This document shows positions 15,631-26,200 of a DNA stretch of 33,157 nucleotides, one piece after another. Numbering within the stretch: position 1 is the stretch's first letter; each line of letters starts with the position of its first letter. Origin of the DNA: Acidobacteriota bacterium (lineage in GTDB: Bacteria; Acidobacteriota; UBA6911); NCBI GenBank assembly GCA_003225335.1, contig QHZE01000420.1, forward strand, positions 1 to 33,157, given 5' to 3'. A program made the translations under genes and the position numbers. The notes beneath the pieces are model-generated. The model was given only the letters and a program-made list of their open reading frames with translations. It did no database searches and was not told where the DNA came from.

Positions 15631-15702
15631 GTTTCGCCTGCAGTCTTCGGGGCGTCGTACCCTCGATTAGATGCAGCGGGTGAGTAACAAGCCGAACCAA
15701 AG

Positions 15703-17625
15703 ATGTACGTGTCCAAAACGCAGACTCTCCGCCTGGCCTCAATCTGTGTGGCGCTCTTTGCCGTTGGGACTGCCTCATACATCTTCTGGGACGCTTCCCG
15801 CGCGCTGCGGCATTCCACAGAGCGCGTCTCCTCCGAAGCCGAAATCGCTTTCACGTCGACTGCCACGGAGCGGCCGGCGCTCCCCGGCCCGGAATGGCTC
15901 AGCGCGCCTTTGGCCTTTTCCGACGCGAGACTATTTCAGGGAAACCTTTATATCTGCGGGCCGGCGGGCCTCTTCCAGTACGACTCGAAGGGAACGCTCC
16001 TGAAGCAGTATCGTCCCGGGCTCGAGCTGCCGTCGGTTCCGTTGAGGGGTCTTGCGATCGGCCAGTCCGCGGGTGTCAATGAATCCGAGTTGTTTGTGAC
16101 GACGTCGGGCGAGGGGCTTCTGGCATTCAACGGCCGAACCTTTCGTCACATCCGGCCGGAGCAGGCGCCCTACCGCAAGCTCACGGCCGTGCTTCCCCTG
16201 CCCACGGGACGAGTGTTGCTGGGCACGGAACAAAAGGGAGTCCTTCTCTACGATGGGAAAAAGATCACCCGCTTTCACCTGGCGCTCTCCGACATGCATG
16301 TGACAGCCCTCGAAGGCGACGACTCCGCCGTCTGGATCGGAACCTTAGACAGAGGGCTGCTTCTCTGGCGGGCAGGTCAGGTAAGCCGCATCGGCGATCC
16401 CGGCGCCCTTCCGGATCCGCAGATTCTGTCTCTGGCGAAGGCGGGGGAAACAGTCTTTGCGGGCACTCCTATGGGAGTCGCCGAGTTTCAGGGAGGCCGC
16501 TTCGTCCGAAACCTAGCCTCCGGATTCTTTGCCCGGTCTCTGCTGGTGCGAAATGACACCCTTTTCGCGGGCACCCTCGAGGAGGGGCTGATTCAAGTTC
16601 CGCTGGTTTCCCAGGCGCCGCACGCTCCGCGGCCGCGAGGCGAGCCTCTCCCGGGATCTGTGGAGCGTCTCTTCGAAGTGGACGGGTCGGTATTGGCGCT
16701 CACGGAAGAAGGGTTGTACGCAGTGGACGACCGCAGGGGGGAGTGGCGCCAGATTCTCGCGCATGACAAATCCCTGTTGACCGATCGGAACATCTCTGCG
16801 CTGGCCGTCGACGGAGCCGGAAGAGTGTGGGTCGGTTATTTCGATCGGGGCCTGGATATTCTTGATGCCGCCGGCAGACGCGCAGCCCATTACGAAAACG
16901 AGAATCTTTTCTGCATTAACCGCATCGTCTGCTCTCAGGACAGGAATATGGCTGCCGTGGCCACCGCAAACGGTCTCGTGCTCTTTGACTCCGGGGGCAA
17001 ACCGCGACAGGTGCTGGGGCGCCCGGAGGGATTGATCGCCAACCATATTACGGATGTTTCGCTCGATCCCGAGGGCATGACCGTGGCCACGCCGGCCGGG
17101 CTCACCCTTATCGACGCAGCCGAAATGAGGAGCCTGTACGCCTTCCAGGGCCTGGTCAACAACCACGCCTACGCGCTGGCGCGCTCGGGAGACCGATTGC
17201 TCGTCGGCACCCTCGGGGGTCTTTCCGTTCTCGAAGGCGGCATCGTGCGCGCGAGCTACACTACCGAGAATTCCGCGCTGCGGCACAACTGGATTACGGC
17301 CATCGCGCCTGTCGGCAACGAATGGTTTGTGGGAACCTACGGAGGCGGCATCCTTCGATTGGATGATTCCGGGCGCTGGCACACGTTTCCGGATCTGGGC
17401 TCGAGGTTCGAAGTGAATCCGAACGCCATGGCTGCGACGGACCGCCACGTGTGCGCGGGCACGCTCGGAAAGGGCCTTTACGTCTTCGATCGGGCCACGG
17501 AGCGCTGGACCGCGGTTTCGGCTGGACTGCCTTCGCTAAACGTTACCGCCCTGGCTGCCAGGGACGGCTATCTGTATGTCGGAACCGACAACGGCCTTGT
17601 GCGCATCGCCGAATCCGCTTTCTGA
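15703..17625 (+). CDS. Membrane-anchored beta-propeller protein
   Basis: 640 residues. A single N-terminal hydrophobic helix (residues about 10-31, LASICVALFAVGTASYIFW) anchors or exports it. The rest is a run of blades with the repeated V/L-x-x-GT-x-x-x-G-L pattern: VLLGTEQKGVLLYDG, VWIGTLDRGLLLWRAG, VFAGTPMGVAEFQGG, LFAGTLEEGLIQV, VWVGYFDRGLDILD, LLVGTLGGLSVLEGG, WFVGTYGGGILRLDD, VCAGTLGKGLYVFD, LYVGTDNGLVRI. This is the repeat type of 'two-component regulator propeller' sensors, but no kinase or other signalling domain follows. There are enough blades for two propellers. It may be a periplasmic binding or assembly platform. It is the first gene of a co-oriented envelope cluster; 215 bp of repeats separate it from the vWA gene. 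Confidence 0.85.
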   Translation: MYVSKTQTLRLASICVALFAVGTASYIFWDASRALRHSTERVSSEAEIAFTSTATERPALPGPEWLSAPLAFSDARLFQGNLYICGPAGLFQYDSKGTLLKQYRPGLELPSVPLRGLAIGQSAGVNESELFVTTSGEGLLAFNGRTFRHIRPEQAPYRKLTAVLPLPTGRVLLGTEQKGVLLYDGKKITRFHLALSDMHVTALEGDDSAVWIGTLDRGLLLWRAGQVSRIGDPGALPDPQILSLAKAGETVFAGTPMGVAEFQGGRFVRNLASGFFARSLLVRNDTLFAGTLEEGLIQVPLVSQAPHAPRPRGEPLPGSVERLFEVDGSVLALTEEGLYAVDDRRGEWRQILAHDKSLLTDRNISALAVDGAGRVWVGYFDRGLDILDAAGRRAAHYENENLFCINRIVCSQDRNMAAVATANGLVLFDSGGKPRQVLGRPEGLIANHITDVSLDPEGMTVATPAGLTLIDAAEMRSLYAFQGLVNNHAYALARSGDRLLVGTLGGLSVLEGGIVRASYTTENSALRHNWITAIAPVGNEWFVGTYGGGILRLDDSGRWHTFPDLGSRFEVNPNAMAATDRHVCAGTLGKGLYVFDRATERWTAVSAGLPSLNVTALAARDGYLYVGTDNGLVRIAESAF

Positions 17626-17644
17626 AAGCCGCAGTGGCAGGAAA

Positions 17645-17672
17645 GCCACGGAGACACAGAGACACGGAGTAA
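17645..17672. repeat. CACGGAGACACAGAG repeat unit
   Basis: Tandem 8-bp units (ACACAGAG/ACACGGAG) shortly after the propeller stop. Same family as 6032-6055. Its reverse complement appears inside the vWA gene's signal-peptide codons (17878-17915). Confidence 0.65.
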
Positions 17673-17731
17673 CGCGGCACAGCAGAGATGGCAAACAAAC
17701 AATGACAGATTGCACCCGAGGAACGAATCAG

Positions 17732-17819
17732 TGAAATGACAAATGAGAAATGACAAATGGCAGTTCGTTGTCCGGACTCCCACTTCTATTTGTCATTGGT
17801 CATTTGTCATTGGTCATTT
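17732..17819. repeat. Inverted repeat of 7-bp AATGACA units
   Basis: Units of AAATGAC (17732-17759) face units of GTCATTT/GTCATTG (17788-17819). It lies just upstream of the vWA start codon. A frame through it is open, but the protein text is repeat-derived. Confidence 0.8.
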
Positions 17820-17840
17820 TTGACCGAAAATTTGCGCAAC

Positions 17841-20255
17841 ATGAACGTTGCTTCGAGCTGGAAAAGAAGTAGACGATTTCCGCGAGTCTCCGTGTCCTTT
17901 GTGTCTTCGTGGTTCGTTTGCGCTCTCCTTTGTCTACTGGCCAAGAGTGCGCGGGGCGATGCCGGGGTTCTGATCCCCTCGAACCGCCCGCAGCCCGATC
18001 CTTCCATCCTGTCCCTCGACGAGATGGCGATAGATATCCTGATCGACAGCGGGGACGCGCGCGTTCAGGTGCTCCAGATTTTCGGCAGCCATACGGGCGA
18101 GGTGCTCGAAGGGAACTATATCTTCGCGCTCGGGGGAAGAACGAGCGTTTCGGACTTTGCCGTCTGGGACGGAGTAACGCGCATTCCGGGGGTCATACTC
18201 GAACGGCGGCGGGCTGGAGAGATCTATAACGATCTGAAGTGGCAGGCCATCGATCCCGGTCTCCTCCAAATGGGGGAGCGCGGCGCCGACGAGGCCCGGC
18301 GCACCGCCGTCTTCACCGCGCGCATCGTTCCCATTCCGGCGTTCGGCACCAAGCGTGTTGAAATCGAGTACCATGAAGTCATACCCGTCGAAGATCTGAA
18401 GTCCTTCTTTGCCGTTCCCTTGCGCCCCGATGCGTACCGCGCGCAGGCAGCGGGACGCCTGGAGATCACGCTGGAGTTGCGCTCCGCCCACGCGCTGCGC
18501 GATTTCGAGCCGGTGAGCAAACTCTATCCGATCCAGATTGCCGAGCGCGCGCCGCATCGGATCCGGGCAACCTATGAGGGCCGCAACGTCTCGCTGGCCG
18601 AAGATTTCGCGATCCGTTACTCTCTGGACCCGGCCCGCAGCGACAGCCTGGAGATCCTGGCCTATCGCGATCCCTCGTCCGGCACCCCGCTGCCCACGGA
18701 GGTGTCCCCGGCGCCCGTGAGGCCGGAGCCCGGCTTCTTTCAGGCCGCGGCGCTGCTCTCTCCCGCGGAGGCGGATGCCTCGGCGAAGAGCGAGCCTCGC
18801 GTCCTGACCGCGCTCTTCGACACTTCCCTGTCGATGCAGTGGGAAAAGCTGGAACGCAGCTACCAGGCCCTGGAGACGTTGCTGCGCGCCCTCCGTCCCT
18901 CGGACCAGTTCAACGTTCTTCTTTTCAACACGGAGGTCGCGCCGTTTTCTCCCGCCCCGGTGGCGGCCGAGCCGCAAAACGTGGAGAAGGCGCTGGCCTT
19001 TGTGCGAAGCGGTCCTTTGCGCGGCGGCACCGATCTGAAGTCTGCGCTTGCAGCAGGGCTCGCTCAAAGAAGCAACGGCGAGTCGTACCTGGTGCTGCTG
19101 GGGGATGGCGGCGCGACCCGCGGCACGATTCACAATGGGAGGCTGGCCGCATGGTATGCGCAGAAGTGGCAGGAATTAGCGGAAGCAAGCCGGCCGCGCA
19201 CCTATGTCTTCGCCGTGGGCGACGATGCCAACATGCCTCTGCTGAAGATGCTCGCGCGCAACGACGGGCTCCTGGAATGGGTCCGCTCCACCGAGCCGAT
19301 TGAATTCAAGCTGAACGCCTTCATCGCCAAGATCGGCCGCCGCCCGCTTCAAAACATGCGCCTGACGGCGGCGCCCGATACGAATTTTGATCTGATTTAC
19401 CCGCTGGAGGACAGCTGGTTCTCCGGCTCGATGGCTTCGTGGATCGGCCAGTACAAGCAGCCCGCGCAGGCGGTTTTCAGGGCGCGCGGCCTGCGCGGAG
19501 GCCGCTCGGTCGATTTGCAGGCGACGGCGGCGCTGCCGGAGCGCAGCCTCGAGCATCCGCACCTGCCGCGCGCATGGGCGCGGGCCCGGGTCGACGCCTT
19601 GCTGGAAAAGATCGAACGCGACGGTGAAGACCGCGCCACGATTGACGAGATCGTGGGCCTGGCGCGCAAGTACAAGTTCGTGACGCCGTACACCTCGTTC
19701 CTCGCGGCGCCGCGGGCGCTCCTCCGCCCGCGCGTGATCCGGCCCGGGGACCCTCTGCTCCGAGTGAAGACGGATGAATCGATCGTATCCGTCGTGGCCC
19801 TCTTCCCTTTCGGACTGATCAAGAAGCTGCGTTACCTCAAAGGAGAAGACATCTGGCAAACCCGATTTCTGGCGCCGCTTGAAATGGCCGATGGGACTTA
19901 CAGCGTCCGTCTCATCCTGCGCGACCGCATGGGCCGCGCGTACCGCGAGTCCAAGACATTCGTGATCGCGAGCAAGCCGCCGGTCGTGCGCGTGAAACTC
20001 GACAGGGACCGGTACCACCGCGGCGACATCGTTCGATTGCGCGCCGGCGCTTCGGAAAGCACGCGGAGAATTCTGGGCCGGATGTACGGCGTGGCCCCAT
20101 TTCAACTGCGATGGAACCCCGGCGCCGGCTCGAACACGGGCGAGTTCGTGATTCCGGCGCACCTGCCCGCGGGAAAATACAACCTGACAGTGACCGCCGA
20201 AGACATCGCCCACAACATCGGCAGCCGGGAGGTGGCGATTGAAGTCCTCCCCTAA
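17841..20255 (+). CDS. Secreted VIT-domain / von Willebrand A protein with macroglobulin-like C-terminus
   Basis: 804 residues from ATG 17841. The frame is open to 17757, but that extension translates an intergenic repeat. Signal peptide residues 1-39 (hydrophobic VSFVSSWFVCALLCLLA). A VIT (inter-alpha-trypsin) domain covers about 58-190 (ERRRAGEIYNDL, TARIVPIPAFGTKRVEIEYHE). The vWA domain is about 320-500 with a complete metal site: Asp327-x-Ser329-x-Ser331, Thr397 (GGTDL) and Asp422 (GDGG). The last ~190 residues are Ig/macroglobulin-like strands (LDRDRYHRGDIVRLRA, TGEFVIPAHLPAGKYNLTVTAEDIAHN). VIT-vWA proteins usually mediate metal-dependent protein contacts in the envelope. Its 3' end carries the ribosome-binding site of the TPR gene and overlaps it by 17 bp. 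Confidence 0.9.
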   Translation: MNVASSWKRSRRFPRVSVSFVSSWFVCALLCLLAKSARGDAGVLIPSNRPQPDPSILSLDEMAIDILIDSGDARVQVLQIFGSHTGEVLEGNYIFALGGRTSVSDFAVWDGVTRIPGVILERRRAGEIYNDLKWQAIDPGLLQMGERGADEARRTAVFTARIVPIPAFGTKRVEIEYHEVIPVEDLKSFFAVPLRPDAYRAQAAGRLEITLELRSAHALRDFEPVSKLYPIQIAERAPHRIRATYEGRNVSLAEDFAIRYSLDPARSDSLEILAYRDPSSGTPLPTEVSPAPVRPEPGFFQAAALLSPAEADASAKSEPRVLTALFDTSLSMQWEKLERSYQALETLLRALRPSDQFNVLLFNTEVAPFSPAPVAAEPQNVEKALAFVRSGPLRGGTDLKSALAAGLAQRSNGESYLVLLGDGGATRGTIHNGRLAAWYAQKWQELAEASRPRTYVFAVGDDANMPLLKMLARNDGLLEWVRSTEPIEFKLNAFIAKIGRRPLQNMRLTAAPDTNFDLIYPLEDSWFSGSMASWIGQYKQPAQAVFRARGLRGGRSVDLQATAALPERSLEHPHLPRAWARARVDALLEKIERDGEDRATIDEIVGLARKYKFVTPYTSFLAAPRALLRPRVIRPGDPLLRVKTDESIVSVVALFPFGLIKKLRYLKGEDIWQTRFLAPLEMADGTYSVRLILRDRMGRAYRESKTFVIASKPPVVRVKLDRDRYHRGDIVRLRAGASESTRRILGRMYGVAPFQLRWNPGAGSNTGEFVIPAHLPAGKYNLTVTAEDIAHNIGSREVAIEVLP
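20227..20233 (+). promoter_or_regulatory. Strong ribosome-binding site for the TTG start of the TPR gene
   Basis: GGGAGGT inside the last codons of the vWA gene, 5 nt before TTG 20239. It decides the start in favour of the TTG; the ATG at 20341 would lose the signal peptide. Confidence 0.75.
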
Positions 20256-23200
20256 CGGATTGCGGATTTGGGTTTTTCAATCCGCAATCCGCAATCCGCA
20301 ATCCGCAATCGCGAGCGGCATCGTCCTTGCGTTGTTCTGCATGGCGATTGCCGTGAGGGCCGAGCTTCAGGAGTGGATGCAGAATGTCGATGCCGCCAGC
20401 CGCCTGAATAACGTGTTCTTCCAGAGCCTTCCGATGCCAGGGGGCCCCATCGTCGCCCCGCGCTCGCCGAGAGAGATGCGCGCGTCTCTGACCCGGCTGA
20501 TCCAGAATGCTCCGTCCGATGCCGAGCTCTTTCAGATGCGCGCCCGAGCCGCAGAGCAGCAACTCCAATTTGCCGCGGCCGAGGCGGACTGGCAGAAGTA
20601 CGCGGAGGTCTCGAGCGACAAAGCCGGCGCACAAATGGCACTGGCGGATTTTTATCATCGCCGCCTTCGCCCCGTCGAAGAGCTGCAGTCCCTCTCGGCG
20701 GCGGCACGGCTTCCCTCTCCTCAATCCGAGCGCCTTTTGCCGGCGCAGCAGCAACGGTCCTGGCTTGCGTTTGAGCGCATCTTCTCGTTGATCCAGGCGC
20801 ACGCCCTCCCCCTTGCCGAATCGATGGCGCAGTACCAGGCCTGGACCTCCCGGTACCCCGGCGAAAGCGGCATCTATACGCGGTACTTCGAGTTTCTGCT
20901 CGACCGGAAACAGTACGCGCCCGCGGAGAGACTTCTGGAAGCGTATCAAAAGGCCTTTCCGGATGACGCCCTCTTCCCGGTGAAAGCCCGCGCCGGCCTG
21001 GAACGCCGCCGTGGTTCCCTGGAACGCGCTCTCGCGGTTTATGAGCGTTCCTTCCGCCCGCTTTGGCCACCGGAGCTGGTCAAGAGCTATTTCGATCTCC
21101 TCAAGCAAACGCGCCGCCTGCGCGCCTTTCTCTCGCAGGCGCGGGCGTCCGCGGCTTCAAACCCGGAGGACCTGGCCGCAGCCGCACGCATCTTTTACTA
21201 CTACCAGCAGCAGGGAAACCTCCCCGCGGCGGAGCGCGCCCTGGCGGAGCTCCGTCTGCGCAAAGAGGCGCGCAAGGCCGCCTGGAATGCCGATGAGCTC
21301 TGGACCCTGGGCCAGCTGCTCGAAGGGATTCACAGCTATGACGAAGCCTCTCGCCACTACTATGCCCTGTACAGCCTCCCGGGGAACGACGCTTCCGCCC
21401 CTGAAAAGGCGCTTGCCGGCTTGATCCGTCTTCTCCTGAACGCCCCGGACGCGCCCATCCGTTTTGGTGCGGGAGACCTTTCGTTCTACCGCGATGTGGC
21501 GACCATGGATCCGTATCCCGGGTTCCTGAACGGCGTACTGTCTCTGCTGCTGAATTCCGAATCTCCGGCCGCACGTTATGCCACGCAGGAGCGCGCTTCC
21601 GTGGCCTACTTCCACCGTGCGCGGGCCGCCGAGCTCCTGGCGCTCTTTGATTCCCGCTTTCCGCGGAGCACGGAGCGAGCCGATCTCCGCGCCGCGCTTC
21701 TGGAAACCTACGCGACTTACGGCGACGACGATGGCGTGATCCGCGAGGCGCGAGCCTTTCTTGCGGCTTTTCCAGCAGCCGCGCAGCGCACGCGCGTTTC
21801 TCTGCTCATGGCCGAAGCCCATGCGCGCAAGAACCAGGCGCGGGAAGAATTCGCCGCTTACGACGACCTTCTGAAGGAGCTCGCCTCCGGCGCGAACGGT
21901 TTGCCTTTGGGTAGCGCGACGGGAGCCGCCACCGCCCCGCAAGACGGAACGCCACGACGTCGAGGCGGGGCAGCCCGCGTGGCCGCGGCGCAATTTCCGC
22001 AATACGCATTGGTGCTGGATCGGTACATCGCACGGCTGGTATTGATGAAGCAGATCCCTCAGGCTTTGGATCTCTATCGCCGGGAGATCGACCGCAATCC
22101 AAACGATCCGGAACTCTACGAGCGCCTGGCGGCCTTCCTGGACCAGAACCGCCGCGGAGCGGAAGTGGAGCAGGTCTACCGCCGCGCCATAGGCCAGTTT
22201 CCCGACCGCTCCTGGTACCAGAAACTCGCGCGCTGGTATCTCCGCCGCCAGCAGGCCGCGGAGTTCGAGCGTCTGGCGCAGGAAGTGGTGCGCATCTTTT
22301 CGGGCACCGAGCTCGAGGGCTATTTCCGGGAAGTGGTGGGACAGGGGAACGTCGATCCGATTCTGTACAGGCAAGTGAATCTTTTTGCCCATCAGCGCTT
22401 CCCTCACAACCTGACGTTCGTGCGCAACCTCCTCGCGGCCTACATGCGGAGGGAGACGTTTGACGCGGCGGCCTGGGAGCAGCTGCTGCGCAACCACTGG
22501 TATCATGATGAGGACCTGCGCTCGCGCTTCTTCGAGTTTCTCTCGCGCAGCGGGAGGCTGGAAGCGGAACTGCAGAGCGTCCGCTCGTCCGATCCGGCGG
22601 CCGGATCCGGCAACTGGCCCGGTCTCGTCTACTCAAACCCGGCGGCCACACGGTTCGTGGCCGAGGCCGAAGCGTGGCGCTCGCATTTTGAGCCTGCGGC
22701 GCCGGTGCTCCAGGCGCTGGCCACGGAATACCCCGGCGACAGGGAGCTCGGTCAACGGGCCGCCGCCGTCCATCGCTCGCTGGCCGCCTACGATCCCAAA
22801 CACGTACCGGCGGCTGTTTCCATCGAACAGAACCTCCAGCTCCGCGACCCTCGAGACCGCGGAACTGTGACTCGCATCGGCGAGATTTATGCCGACCGTG
22901 AAATGTTTGCTCGTGCGGGTCCTCAATGGGAGCGGCTTGCCCGACTGGAGCCGGGAAAATCCCAGGGGTACCTCGAGGCAGCCACCGTGTACTGGGATTA
23001 TTTCCGCTTCGACGACGCCCTTCGTGTCATGGCCGCGGGAAGGAAGCAATTTGCCAATCCCACGCTCTACGCCTACGAGGCGGGCGCGGTGTACGAAAAC
23101 AAGCGCGAGATGCGGAAAGCCGTGGAGGAATACGTGCGCGGGGCGCGGGCCGCCGCCGGGCGCTCGCCCGCCCGCAGCCGGCTTCTCGAGCTGGCGCGCC

Positions 23201-26200
23201 GGCCCGAGCACCAGGCGCTCGTCGAAGAAGTCACGGCCGGTCTGGCTTCCGGGCGCAGCCCGCGAGAGTCCGCCATTGCGCTGCGCGTCGAGATTCTTGA
23301 AGCGCAAAACCGGATGCAGGAGCTGGAGACCCTCTTGCTTACGCTGGCGAATTCCGCGGGAGCGCTCGAAGCGCTGGAGCAGGTGGAGCGCTTGAGCGAG
23401 AAGTACGGCTTTGAGGGCGTCCGCGAGAAATCGCTGGAACAGCAGATAAACCTTGCGGGCGACCCCGTGGACCGCATGAGATTGCGGCTGGCGTTGGCGC
23501 GCTTCCACGAAGGAAGAGGTAAAACCGATCTCGCACAGGGCGTCCTGGAAGCGTTGTACAAGGACCAACCGAGCGTGCTCGGCATCGTTCGCGCCACTGT
23601 CGACTTTTACTGGCGCAACAAGATGCCGGATCTCGCCGTGAACCTCCTCGTGCGCGCCGCCGGATCTTCGTATCCGGGGCTAAAGAAACAATTCCTCTTC
23701 GAGGCCGCCCGCAAATCCACGGAGGCCCGGCAGTACGCCCGGGCCCGGGAATTGCTGGCGCCGTTGCTTCTCGAGGATCCCTTTAACGGCGAATACCTGG
23801 CCGCACTCGCCGACACGCACGCGCGGGCCGGCGAAGACCAAGCCCTGCGGGACTTCTATGCCGCGAAAATCCAGGAGATGCGGTCCGCTCCGCTCTCCGC
23901 CGAGGACCGGACGGCGCGCATCGCTGCCCTAAGGCGGGGATTGATCCTCGCGCTCACGCGCCTGAAAGATTACGCCGCGGCCGTGGACCAGTACGTCGAA
24001 GTCGTCAACCGTTATCCCGAGGACGAAGCGCTGGTGCAGGAGGCGGCGGCCTACGCGCTAGAGCACCAGCGCCAGCCGCAGCTGGCCGGCTACTACAGAA
24101 AAACCGCCGCGGCTTCTCCAAGAGACTTTCGCTGGCCGATGGTACTGGCTCGGCTGCAAACCCATTTCGAAGATTTTCCGGCGGCCATCGAGGCCTGGAC
24201 GCGCGCCAGCGAAATCCGGCCCGAGCGCGCCGAATTTTATTCGGCCCGGGCGCGGCTGGAAGAACGCCTGATGCGCTTCGAAGAGGCCGCTGCGACTTAC
24301 TCCACATTGTATGAGCGGACGTATCGCAATCCGCAGTGGATGGAAAAGATCGCCGAGGTCCGCGCCCGGCAGGGGCAGACCGACGCCGCCGTGCAGGCGT
24401 TGCAGCGGGCCTTGGTCGAAGGCCGTCCGCAGCGTCCCGATATCTATTTCCGGGTCGCGGGAAAGCTGGAGTCCTGGAATATGCTCGACCAGGCGCGCCA
24501 GTTTGCGGAGCGCGGTCTCGACCTTGCCGGCAAAGATCTGCTCGTCGACCAGGACTATGTCCCCGGCGCCCGGACGTACGGGGCGATCATGACGCGTTTG
24601 CGCCGGCATGAAGACGCCTTCAAGCGGCTCAGGACAGCGGCCCGGGACTCCGGGGCCGAGCACGCCCGGGAAGGCCTTCGCACCGCGCTCCAACAGATGG
24701 GAGCGGTGGCGGAACGTTATTTCACTCCGGAAGAAAAATCCTCATTGGCTGATTTTCTCGGGCGCGAGCGGTCCGCGGCCGGCGCGGAAGAAGTGACGCA
24801 GGTTTTCATCCCGCTGGCGGAAAGCGCCGGTCTTTCGGACCTTGAAGTCCGTTGGAGACTCGAGCAGATGACGCTCCAGCCGGAAAGGCCGGAGAGCGTC
24901 TTCCATATGAACCGCCTGATCGACTTGCAGGAGCGCCGGATGAAGTTTGAGGAGCTGGCTGCCCAGATCGAGCAGTACTGGCGCTCCTATCCCGAGAAGG
25001 AGGACAAAGACTCCATTCTGGACCGGGCGGCGGCCGCCTATCGTCACGCCGGAAACACTCCGGCGGAAATACGAGTCCTTTCTTTGCGCTTCCAGCGTTC
25101 CGGCCTCCCGGGTAATCTACAGGAAAGGTTGTTCGAGCTGCTTCTGGCAGGCGACACGACCCGGCTGATCTCCATCGCGCAATCAGGAAGATCCAGCGGA
25201 TTGCGCAACTCAGCGGCCGACTTCGCCGTAGCTAACAGCAGTCCCGAAATTGCCCTGAGAGCCGTCGCAGCGTGCGGCCAGTCACTCCCGCCGGTCTGGA
25301 GCAAGGTTTACACCGGCCTGGTGGGATTGCATTACCGCGTCCCAACCCCGGAGATCCACGAGGCCTTTCTGGCAGCCTTGGGAAAAGGCGCCGTGGGGGA
25401 TCGGATCGGGAAATCTGTGGACCGGAACCAGCAGCTCGCCGGTGACCTCTGGTTCTATTACGGCACACGGTATGGGGAGTTTCTGAGGCTCACCGGCCAA
25501 GGGAATCCTGAAGACTATCTCCCGGCGGAGCTCGAACATACACCAGGCCGCGCGGCTGCCTATTTCGCTCTCGCCGAATATTACGAAACGGACAAAGACC
25601 TCGACAAGGCTCTCGCCGATTTCGCGAACACCCTGGAGCTCGACCCTCTGCGCGGGGATGCGCACGACCGCATGGCCAGGATACTCTGGCGGCAAGGCAA
25701 ACCAGAGGACGCGAAGCAGCACTGGAAAGCGGCCCTGGAGGCGTTCGCGCGCGTTCAAGGCCAAAGAGTGCCCGAATCGTTCTGGGAGAACGTGCGGGTG
25801 ACGCTCGAAAACATTGGCCGGGCGCAGCTGACGAACCAGTTGCGGCAGGAAGCGGACAAATTGCTCCGCACCTATGTCCGGCGCAACGGCTCCTACCGGG
25901 TGGAGCCTCTTTTGCAAGGAGCCCTGGCAGCTTCGGCCGATACGCCAAGCGGTGTGGCCTGGATCCTGGATCTGGCCCGCGCAGCGCCGAACGAGACCGA
26001 GCTCCTCGGCAGCATCGTCTCGGCCCAGTGGATACCCAAGCAATATAGGGAACCAATCTTCCGTCGTATCGTGGAAGCCGCCCGAGAGCAACTCGCGCGA
26101 GCGCGCGGGGAGGCCCGCGGTTACGCCCAGCAAACCGTCCAGCAGTGGCTCGTCCAATGGATCGCTTATCTCCTCGAGGTCAAACAGCCGCGCCGCGCAA

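Larger units (their letters stand above)
15374..15702. other. 329 bp gap with repeats and a possible promoter
   Basis: It contains the perfect hairpin (15407-15473) and two GGTTGCGGCT motifs (15484-15495, 15532-15545). A TCCGTGTTCATCTGTGG unit (about 15500-15523), a TTCGTGGAATTCGCGG unit (15549-15575), and a likely extended -10 (15622-15630) follow. No gene is seen. Confidence 0.6.

Noticed and set aside
17757..17840. 28-residue extension of the vWA protein
   Set aside because: It translates the AATGACA repeat and would place a second hydrophobic stretch before the signal peptide.
17934..19133. 399-codon minus-strand frame opposite the vWA gene
   Set aside because: Shadow of a well-supported gene, Arg/Gly-rich without domains.
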